Assembly (NCBI GenBank): GCA_903813345.2
Contig: CAIIXF020000072.1
Location: forward strand, 1 to 36,000
Length of the DNA stretch: 36,000 bases
Origin: Owenia fusiformis
Lineage: Eukaryota > Annelida > Polychaeta > Sabellida > Oweniidae
Direction of reading: 5' to 3'
A program made the position numbers and the translations under genes. The notes under the pieces are model-generated. The model was given only the letters and a program-made list of their open reading frames with translations, searched no databases and was not told the origin of the DNA. This document shows positions 23,527 through 33,144 of this stretch, piece after piece (the first letter of the stretch is position 1; each line of letters opens with the position of its first letter).

Positions 23527-24127
23527 GGCTTACATCAAGACCCTGTGTAGCAGCGTAGTCAGTGTAGCTAGCGTAGCCACCAAATGCATGCTTCTAAGCT
23601 TACTTCCAGACCCTTTGTAGCGGCGTAGACAGTGTAGCAAGACCCTCTGTAGACAAGTAGCGTGTGCAGCTAGCGTAGACACCGCATGCATGCTCTTAGT
23701 TTACCTGTATACCCTCTGTAGTGGCGTAGCCAGTGTACCTAGCGTAGCTACTGAATGCATGCTACTAGGCTTACATCCAGACCTTGTTTAGCTGCGTAGC
23801 TAGTGTAGCTAGCGTAGCCACCGCATGCATGCTCCTTAGGTTACCTCTATACACCCTCCGTAGTGGTATAGCCAATGTAGCTAGCGTAGCCACTGAATGC
23901 ATGCTCCTAGGCTTACATCCAGACCTTGTTTAGCTGCGTAGCTAGCGTAGCCACCGCATGCATACTCCTTAGATTACCTCTATACACTCTGTGGTAGCGT
24001 ACCCAGTGTAGCTAGCGGAGCCACTTAATGCATGCTCCTAGGCTTACATCCAGACCTTGTGTAGCCGCGTAGCCAGTGTAGCTAGCGTAACTACCGCATA
24101 CATTCTCCTAAGGTTACCTCTATAGTA

Positions 24128-24158
24128 TATAGAGGGTATAGAGTCTATACCCTCTATA
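24128..24158. repeat. 31-bp foldback mark 6 (start of C2)
   Basis: Identical arms and loop, with A/C-type flanks. It lies 13,917 bp from mark 3. Confidence 0.93.
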
Positions 24159-25051
24159 GCCGCGTAGCGAGTGTAGCTAGCGTAGCCAACGCATGCATTC
24201 TCCTAAGGTTACCTCTATAGCCTCATAGCAAGTGTAGCTAGCGTAGCCACTGCATGCATACTCCTAAGGTTACATCTAGCACTCTGTAGTAGCGTAGCCA
24301 ATGTAGCTAGCGTAGCCATTGAATGCATGCTCCTGGGCTTACATCCAGACTCTGTGTAGCAGCGTAGTCAATGTAGCTAGCGTAGCCACTGAATGCATGC
24401 TCCTAGGCTTACATCTAGACCCTGTGTAGCAGCGTAGTCTAGTAGCTAGAGTAGCCTCCGAACGCCTGCTCCTAGGCTTACCTAAAGAACCTCTATAGCC
24501 GCGTAGCGAGTGTAGCTAGCGTAGTCACCGCATGCATGCTCCTTAGTTTACCTGTATACCCTCTGTAGTGGCGTAGCCAGTGTAGCTAGCGTAGCCACTG
24601 AATGCATGCTCCTAGGCTTACATCTAGATCCTGTGTATGTGCGTAGCGAGTGTAGCTAGCGTAGCCACCGCAAGCATGCTCCTTAGGTTACCTCTTTACC
24701 CTCTGTACCTGCATAGCCAGTGAAGCTAGCGTAGCCACTGAATGCATGCTCATAAGCTTACATCCAGACCCTGTGTAGCATCGTAGTCAGTGTAGCTAGA
24801 GTAGCCACCGAATGCCTGCTCCTAGGCTTACCTACAGAACCTCTGTAGCCGCTAAGCGAGTGAAGCTAGCGTAGCCACCGCATGCATGCTCCTAAAGTTA
24901 CCTCTATACCCTCTATAGCCGCATAGAAGTGTAGCTAGCGTAGCCACTGCATGCATACTCCTTAGGTTACCTCTAGCACTAATTACTGGCCTAGCCAGTG
25001 TAGCTAGCGTAGCCACTGAATGCATGCTCCTGGGCTTACATCCAGACCCTG

Positions 25052-25079
25052 TGTAGCGTAGTCAGTGTAGCGTAGTCAG
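25052..25079 (+). repeat. 14-bp tandem duplication private to C2
   Basis: TGTAGCGTAGTCAG occurs at 25052-25065 and again at 25066-25079. C1 at the matching place (about 11133-11156) has one copy with GCAGCG in place of GCG, for a net gain of 11 bp. It explains the length difference between C1 and C2. Confidence 0.85.
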
Positions 25080-27246
25080 TATTGCTAGCGTAGCCACTTA
25101 ATGCATGCTCCTAGGCTTACATCCAGACACTGTGTAGCAGCGTAGTCAGAGTAGCTACCGTAGCAACTGAATGCCTGCTCCTAGGCTTACATCCAGACCC
25201 TGTTTAGCAGCGTAGTCAGTGTAGCTAGCGTAGCCACTGAATGCCTGCTCCTAGGCTTACATCCAGACCCTGTTTAGCAGCGTAGTGAGTGTACCTAGCG
25301 TAGCCATCGCATGCATGCTCCTTAGGTTACCTCTATACCCTCTGTAGTGGTGTAGCCAGTGTACCTAGCGTAGCTACTGAATGCATGCTACTAGGCTTAC
25401 ATCCAGACACTGTGTACCTGCGTAGTCAGTGTAGCTAGCGTCGCCACCGAATGCATGCTCCTTGGCTTACATCAAGACCCTGTGTAGCAGCGTAGTCAGT
25501 GTAGCTAGCGTAACCACCAAATGCATGCTTCTAAGCTTACTTCCAGACCCTTTGTAGCGGCGTAGACAGTGTAGCAAGACCCTCTGTAGACAAGTAGCGT
25601 GTGCAGCTAGCGTAGACACCGCATGCATGCTCTTAGTTTACCTGTATACCCTCTGTAGTGGCGTAGCCAGTGTAGCTAGCGTAGCCACTGAATGCATGCT
25701 CCTGGGCTTACATCTAGATCCTGTGTAGCAGCGTAGTCAGTGTAGTTAGCGTAGCCACTGAATGCATGCTCCTAAGCTTACATCCAGACCTTGTTTAGCT
25801 GCGTAGCTAGTGTAGCTAGCGTAGCCACCTCATGCATGCTCCTTAGTTTACCTGTATATCCTCTGTAGTGGCGTAGATAGCGTAGCCACTGAATGCATGC
25901 TCCTGGGCTTACATCAAGACCCTCTGTAGCCAAGTAGCGAGTGCAGCTTAGTTTACCCGTATACCCCCCGTACTGGCGTAGCCAGTATAGCTAGCGTAGC
26001 CACTTAATGCATGCTCCTAGGCTTACATCCAGACCCTGTGTAGCAGCGTAGTCAGAGTAGCTATCGTAGCAACTGAATGCCTGCTCCTAGGCTTACATCC
26101 AGACCCTGTGTAGCAGCGTAGTCGGAGTAGCTACCGTAGCAACTGAATGCCTGCTCCTAGGCTTACATCCAGACCCTGTTTAGCAGCGTATAGTCAGTGT
26201 AGCTAGCGTAGCCACTGAATGCCTGCTCCTAGGCTTATCTCCAGACCCTGTTTAGCAGCGTAGTGAGTGTACCTAGCGTAGCCATCGCATGCATGCTCCT
26301 TAGGTTACCTCTATACCCTCTGTAGTGGTGTAGCCAGTGTACCTAGCGTAGCTACTGAATGCATGCTCCTAGGCTTACATCCAGACCCTGTGTACCTGCA
26401 TAGTCAGTGTAGCTAGCGTCGCCACCAAATGCATGCTCCTTGGCTTACATCAAGACCCTGTGTAGCAGCGTAGCCAGTGTAGCTAGCGTAGCTACTGAAT
26501 GCATGCCCCTAGGCTTACATCCAGACCCATTTTAGCCGCGTAGCTAGTGTAGCTAGCGTAGCCACCGCATGCATGCTCCTTAGGTTACCTCAATACCCTC
26601 TGTAGTGGTATAGCCAATGTAGCTAGCGTAGCACTTAATGCATGCTCCTAGGCTTACATCCAGACCCTGTGTAGCAGCGTAGTCAGAGTAGCTACCGTAG
26701 CAACTGAATGCATGCTCCTGGGCTTACATCCAGACCCTGTGTAGCAGCGTAGTCAGTGTAGTTAGCGTAGCCACTGAATGCATGCTCCTAGGCTTACATC
26801 CAGACCTTGTTTAGCTGCGTAGCTAGTGTAGCTAGCGTAGCCACCTCATGCATGCTCCTTAGTTTACCTGTATATCCTCTGTAGTGGCGTAGATAGCGTA
26901 GCCACTGAATGCATGCTCCTGGGCTTACATCAAGACCCTCTGTAGCCAAGTAGCGAGTGCAGCTTAGTTTACCCGTATACCCCCCGTAGTGGCGTAGCCA
27001 GTATAGCTAGCGTAGCCACTTAATGCATGCTCCTAGGCTTACATCCAGACACTGTGTAGCAGTGTAGTCAGAGTAGCTACCGTAGCAACTGAATGCCTGC
27101 TCCTAGGCTTACATCCAGACCCTGTTTAGCAGCGTAGTCAGTGTAGCTAGCGTAGCCACTGAATGCCTGCTCCTAGGCTTACATCCAGACCCTGTTAAGC
27201 AGCGTAGTGAGTGTACCTAGCGTAGCCATCGCATGCATGCTCCTTA

Positions 27247-27525
27247 GGTTACCTCTATACCCTCTGTAGTGGTGTAGCCAGTGTACCTAGCGTAGCTACT
27301 GAATGCATGCTACTAGGCTTACATCCAGACACTGTGTACCTGCGTAGTCAGTGTAGCTAGCGTCGCCACCGAATGCATGCTCCTTAGGTTACCTCTATAC
27401 CCTCTGTAGTGGTGTAGCCAGTGTACCTAGCGTAGCTACTGAATGCATGCTACTAGGCTTACATCCAGACACTGTGTACCTGCGTAGTCAGTGTAGCTAG
27501 CGTCGCCACCGAATGCATGCTCCTT
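27247..27525 (+). repeat. 140-bp dimer doubling in the C2 tail
   Basis: Same arrangement as in the other tails; the first unit begins GGTTACCTC at 27247. Confidence 0.88.
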
Positions 27526-28126
27526 GGCTTACATCAAGACCCTGTGTAGCAGCGTAGTCAGTGTAGCTAGCGTAGCCACCAAATGCATGCTTCTAAGCTT
27601 ACTTCCAGACCCTTTGTAGCGGCGTAGACAGTGTAGCAAGACCCTCTGTAGACAAGTAGCGTGTGCAGCTAGCGTAGACACCGCATGCATGCTCTTAGTT
27701 TACCTGTATACCCTCTGTAGTGGCGTAGCCAGTGTACCTAGCGTAGCTACTGAATGCATGCTACTAGGCTTACATCCAGACCTTGTTTAGCTGCGTAGCT
27801 AGTGTAGCTAGCGTAGCCACCGCATGCATGCTCCTTAGGTTACCTCTATACACCCTCCGTAGTGGTATAGCCAATGTAGCTAGCGTAGCCACTGAATGCA
27901 TGCTCCTAGGCTTACATCCAGACCTTGTTTAGCTGCGTAGCTAGCGTAGCCACCGCATGCATACTCCTTAGATTACCTCTATACACTCTGTGGTAGCGTA
28001 CCCAGTGTAGCTAGCGGAGCCACTTAATGCATGCTCCTAGGCTTACATCCAGACCTTGTGTAGCCGCGTAGCCAGTGTAGCTAGCGTAACTACCGCATAC
28101 ATTCTCCTAAGGTTACCTCTATAGTA

Positions 28127-28157
28127 TATAGAGGGTATAGAGTCTATACCCTCTATA
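28127..28157. repeat. 31-bp foldback mark 7 (start of D)
   Basis: Identical arms and loop, with A/C-type flanks. The next mark is only 1,918 bp away, the shortest spacing in the window. Confidence 0.93.
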
Positions 28158-29164
28158 GCCGCGTAGCGAGTGTAGCTAGCGTAGCCAACGCATGCATTCT
28201 CCTAAGGTTACCTCTATAGCCTCATAGCAAGTGTAGCTAGCGTAGCCACTGCATGCATACTCCTAAGGTTACATCTAGCACTCTGTAGTAGCGTAGCCAA
28301 TGTAGCTAGCGTAGCCATTGAATGCATGCTCCTGGGCTTACATCCAGACTCTGTGTAGCAGCGTAGTCAATGTAGCTAGCGTAGCCACTGAATGCATGCT
28401 CCTAGGCTTACATCTAGACCCTGTGTAGCAGCGTAGTCTAGTAGCTAGAGTAGCCTCCGAACGCCTGCTCCTAGGCTTACCTAAAGAACCTCTATAGCCG
28501 CGTAGCGAGTGTAGCTAGCGTAGTCACCGCATGCATGCTCCTTAGTTTACCTGTATACCCTCTGTAGTGGCGTAGCCAGTGTAGCTAGCGTAGCCACTGA
28601 ATGCATGCTCCTAGGCTTACATCTAGATCCTGTGTATGTGCGTAGCGAGTGTAGCTAGCGTAGCCACCGCAAGCATGCTCCTAAGGTTACCTCTTTACCC
28701 TCTGTACCTGCATAGCCAGTGAAGCTAGCGTAGCCACTGAATGCATGCTCATAAGCTTACATCCAGACCCTGTGTAGCATCGTAGTCAGTGTAGCTAGAG
28801 TAGCCACCGAATGCCTGCTCCTAGGCTTACCTACAGAACCTCTGTAGCCGCTAAGCGAGTGAAGCTAGCGTAGCCACCGCATGCATGCTCCTAAAGTTAC
28901 CTCTATAGCCTCATAGCAAGTGTAGCTAGCGTAGCCACTGCATGCATACTCCTAAGGTTACATCTAGCACTCTGTAGTAGCGTAGCCAATGTAGCTAGCG
29001 TAGCCATTGAATGCATGCTCCTGGGCTTACATCCAGACCCTGTTTAGCAGCGTAGTCAGTGTAGCTAGCGTAGCCACTGAATGCCTGCTCCTAGGCTTAC
29101 ATCCAGACCCTGTTAAGCAGCGTAGTGAGTGTACCTAGCGTAGCCATCGCATGCATGCTCCTTA

Positions 29165-29443
29165 GGTTACCTCTATACCCTCTGTAGTGGTGTAGCCAGT
29201 GTACCTAGCGTAGCTACTGAATGCATGCTACTAGGCTTACATCCAGACACTGTGTACCTGCGTAGTCAGTGTAGCTAGCGTCGCCACCGAATGCATGCTC
29301 CTTAGGTTACCTCTATACCCTCTGTAGTGGTGTAGCCAGTGTACCTAGCGTAGCTACTGAATGCATGCTACTAGGCTTACATCCAGACACTGTGTACCTG
29401 CGTAGTCAGTGTAGCTAGCGTCGCCACCGAATGCATGCTCCTT
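29165..29443 (+). repeat. 140-bp dimer doubling in the D tail
   Basis: The first unit begins at 29165, 1,918 bp after the C2 equivalent. Its presence shows that D took its end from a B/C-type tail, not from an A block. Confidence 0.88.
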
Positions 29444-30044
29444 GGCTTACATCAAGACCCTGTGTAGCAGCGTAGTCAGTGTAGCTAGCGTAGCCACCAA
29501 ATGCATGCTTCTAAGCTTACTTCCAGACCCTTTGTAGCGGCGTAGACAGTGTAGCAAGACCCTCTGTAGACAAGTAGCGTGTGCAGCTAGCGTAGACACC
29601 GCATGCATGCTCTTAGTTTACCTGTATACCCTCTGTAGTGGCGTAGCCAGTGTACCTAGCGTAGCTACTGAATGCATGCTACTAGGCTTACATCCAGACC
29701 TTGTTTAGCTGCGTAGCTAGTGTAGCTAGCGTAGCCACCGCATGCATGCTCCTTAGGTTACCTCTATACACCCTCCGTAGTGGTATAGCCAATGTAGCTA
29801 GCGTAGCCACTGAATGCATGCTCCTAGGCTTACATCCAGACCTTGTTTAGCTGCGTAGCTAGCGTAGCCACCGCATGCATACTCCTTAGATTACCTCTAT
29901 ACACTCTGTGGTAGCGTACCCAGTGTAGCTAGCGGAGCCACTTAATGCATGCTCCTAGGCTTACATCCAGACCTTGTGTAGCCGCGTAGCCAGTGTAGCT
30001 AGCGTAACTACCGCATACATTCTCCTAAGGTTACCTCTATAGTA

Positions 30045-30075
30045 TATAGAGGGTATAGAGTCTATACCCTCTATA
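30045..30075. repeat. 31-bp foldback mark 8 (start of A3)
   Basis: Identical arms and loop, with A/C-type flanks. No further mark occurs before the window end, as expected for a 7.5-kb A block. Confidence 0.93.
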
Positions 30076-32340
30076 GCCGCGTAGCGAGTGTAGCTAGCGT
30101 AGCCAACGCATGCATTCTCCTAAGGTTACCTCTATAGCCTCATAGCAAGTGTAGCTAGCGTAGCCACTGCATGCATACTCCTAAGGTTACATCTAGCACT
30201 CTGTAGTAGCGTAGCCAATGTAGCTAGCGTAGCCATTGAATGCATGCTCCTGGGCTTACATCCAGACTCTGTGTAGCAGCGTAGTCAATGTAGCTAGCGT
30301 AGCCACTGAATGCATGCTCCTAGGCTTACATCTAGACCCTGTGTAGCAGCGTAGTCTAGTAGCTAGAGTAGCCTCCGAACGCCTGCTCCTAGGCTTACCT
30401 AAAGAACCTCTATAGCCGCGTAGCGAGTGTAGCTAGCGTAGTCACCGCATGCATGCTCCTTAGTTTACCTGTATACCCTCTGTAGTGGCGTAGCCAGTGT
30501 AGCTAGCGTAGCCACTGAATGCATGCTCCTAGGCTTACATCTAGATCCTGTGTATGTGCGTAGCGAGTGTAGCTAGCGTAGCCACCGCAAGCATGCTCCT
30601 TAGGTTACCTCTTTACCCTCTGTACCTGCATAGCCAGTGAAGCTAGCGTAGCCACTGAATGCATGCTCATAAGCTTACATCCAGACCCTGTGTAGCATCG
30701 TAGTCAGTGTAGCTAGAGTAGCCACCGAATGCCTGCTCCTAGGCTTACCTACAGAACCTCTGTAGCCGCTAAGCGAGTGAAGCTAGCGTAGCCACCGCAT
30801 GCATGCTCCTAAAGTTACCTCTATACCCTCTATAGCCGCATAGAAGTGTAGCTAGCGTAGCCACTGCATGCATACTCCTTAGGTTACCTCTAGCACTAAT
30901 TACTGGCCTAGCCAGTGTAGCTAGCGTAGCCACTGAATGCATGCTCCTGGGCTTACATCCAGACCCTGTGTAGCAGCGTAGTCAGTATTGCTAGCGTAGC
31001 CACTTAATGCATGCTCCTAGGCTTACATCCAGACACTGTGTAGCAGCGTAGTCAGAGTAGCTACCGTAGCAACTGAATGCCTGCTCCTAGGCTTACATCC
31101 AGACCCTGTTTAGCAGCGTAGTCAGTGTAGCTAGCGTAGCCACTGAATGCCTGCTCCTAGGCTTACATCCAGACCCTGTTTAGCAGCGTAGTGAGTGTAC
31201 CTAGCGTAGCCATCGCATGCATGCTCCTTAGGTTACCTCTATACCCTCTGTAGTGGTGTAGCCAGTGTACCTAGCGTAGCTACTGAATGCATGCTACTAG
31301 GCTTACATCCAGACACTGTGTACCTGCGTAGTCAGTGTAGCTAGCGTCGCCACCGAATGCATGCTCCTTGGCTTACATCAAGACCCTGTGTAGCAGCGTA
31401 GTCAGTGTAGCTAGCGTAACCACCAAATGCATGCTTCTAAGCTTACTTCCAGACCCTTTGTAGCGGCGTAGACAGTGTAGCAAGACCCTCTGTAGACAAG
31501 TAGCGTGTGCAGCTAGCGTAGACACCGCATGCATGCTCTTAGTTTACCTGTATACCCTCTGTAGTGGCGTAGCCAGTGTAGCATGCCCCTAGGCTTACAT
31601 CCAGACCCTTTTAAGCCGCGTAGCTAGTGTAGCTAGCGTAGCCACCACATGCATGCTCCTTAGGTTACCTCAATACCCTCTGTAGTGGTATAGCCAATGT
31701 AGCTAGCGTAGCCACTTAATGCATGCTCCTAGGCTTACATCCAGACCCTGTGTAGCAGCGTAGTCAGAGTAGCTACCGTAGCAACTGAATGCCTGCTCCT
31801 AGGCTTACATCCAGACCCTGTGTAGCAGCGTAGTCAGAGTAGCTAGCCATTGAATGCATGCTCCTAGGCTTACATCCAGACCCTGATTAGCTGCGTAGCT
31901 AGTGTAGCTAGCGTAGCCACCGCATGCATGGTCCTTAGGTTACCTCTATACCCTCCGTCGTGGTATATCCAATGTAGCTAGTGTAGCCACTGAATGCATG
32001 CTCCTAGGCTTACATCCAGACCCTGTGTAGCAGCGTAGTCAGTATTGCTAGCGTAGCCACTTAATGCATGCTCCTAGGCTTACATCCAGACACTGTGTAG
32101 CAGCGTAGTCAGAGTAGCTACCGTAGCAACTGAATGCCTGCTCCTAGGCTTACATCCAGACCCTGTTTAGCAGCGTAGTCAGTGTAGCTAGCGTAGCCAC
32201 TGAATGCCTGCTCCTAGGCTTACATCCAGACCCTGTTTAGCAGCGTAGTGAGTGTACCTAGCGTAGCCATCGCATGCATGCTCCTTAGGTTACCTCTATA
32301 CCCTCTGTAGTGGTGTAGCCAGTGTACCTAGCGTAGCTAC

Positions 32341-33144
32341 TGAATGCATGCTCCTAGGCTTACATCCAGACCCTGATTAGCTGCGTAGCTAGTGTAGCTA
32401 GCGTAGCCACCGCATGCATGGTCCTTAGGTTACCTCTATACCCTCCGTCGTGGTATATCCAATGTAGCTAGTGTAGCCACTGAATGCATGCTCCTAGGCT
32501 TACATCCAGACCCTGTGTAGCAGCGTAGTCAGTGTAGCTAGCCACTGAATGCATGCTCCTAGGCTTACATCCAGACCCTGTTTAGCTGCGTAGCTAGTGT
32601 AGCTAGCGTAGCCACCGCATGCATGGTCCTTAGGTTACCTCTATACCCTCCGTCGTGGTATATCCAATGTAGCTAGTGTAGCCACTGAATGATGCTCCTA
32701 GGCTTACATCCAGACCCTGTGTAGCAGCGTAGTCAGTGTAGCTAGCCACTGAATGCATGCTCCTAGGCTTACATCCAGACCCTGTTTAGCTGCGTAGCTA
32801 GTGTAGCTAGCGTAGCCACCGCATGCATGGTCCTTAGGTTACCTCTATACCCTCCGTCGTGGTATATCCAATGTAGCTAGTGTAGCCACTGAATGCATGC
32901 TCCTAGGCTTACATCCAGACCCTGTGTAGCAGCGTAGTCAGTGTAGCTAGCCACTGAATGCATGCTCCTAGGCTTACATCCAGACCCTGTTTAGCTGCGT
33001 AGCTAGTGTAGCTAGCGTAGCCACCGCATGCATGGTCCTTAGGTTACCTCTATACCCTCCGTCGTGGTATATCCAATGTAGCTAGTGTAGCCACTGAATG
33101 CATGCTCCTAGGCTTACATCTAGACCCTGTGTAGCAGCGTAGTC
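32341..33144 (+). repeat. 205-bp trimer array in A3
   Basis: The marks are at 32419, 32624, 32828 and 33033, with spacings of 205, 204 and 205. The 204 comes from a single missing C near 32691. The copy number is the same as in A1 and A2. Confidence 0.9.

Larger units (their letters stand above)
21690..24121 (+). repeat. Higher-order block B, copy 2 (2,432 bp)
   Basis: This repeats 7773-10204 at offset 13,917 with identical length. Reading the two side by side I found no clear difference. The B-specific bases around the foldback mark, the extra two-monomer insertion in the head, and the doubled 140-bp dimer (23248-23526) are all present. Confidence 0.93.
24122..28120 (+). repeat. Higher-order block C, copy 2 (3,999 bp)
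   Basis: This repeats 10205-14192 at offset 13,917, then 13,928 after an 11-bp gain. The gain lies at 25052-25079, where TGTAGCGTAGTCAG occurs twice in tandem; copy 1 has a single, slightly different version at the equivalent place. Other differences are at 25931 and 26239. The tail from about 26703 matches the B tail. The block is followed by D rather than directly by A, which breaks the A-B-C order. Confidence 0.92.
28121..30038 (+). repeat. Short mosaic higher-order block D (1,918 bp)
   Basis: D is a rearranged unit seen once. 28121 to about 28905 is an A/C-type head. At about 28900-28908 the sequence reads TTACCTCTATAGCCTCATAG, where the A/C head continues CCCTCTATAGCCGC; this jumps back 689 bp, so 28900-29038 repeats 28211-28349. 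At about 29038, within GGCTTACATCCAGAC, it switches again to the B/C tail, and 29039-30038 repeats 27121-28120 at an offset of 1,918. Both switches fall in sequence shared by the two parents, as expected for homologous or microhomology-mediated unequal exchange. An assembly error is possible. D also has CTCCTAAGG at 28679-28687 where most heads have CTCCTTAGG. Confidence 0.87.

Noticed and set aside
28121-30038. Insertion of a mobile element explaining the extra 1,918-bp unit
   Set aside because: Its whole length is made of head and tail sequence already present in neighbouring blocks. There are no terminal repeats, target-site duplications or coding capacity.
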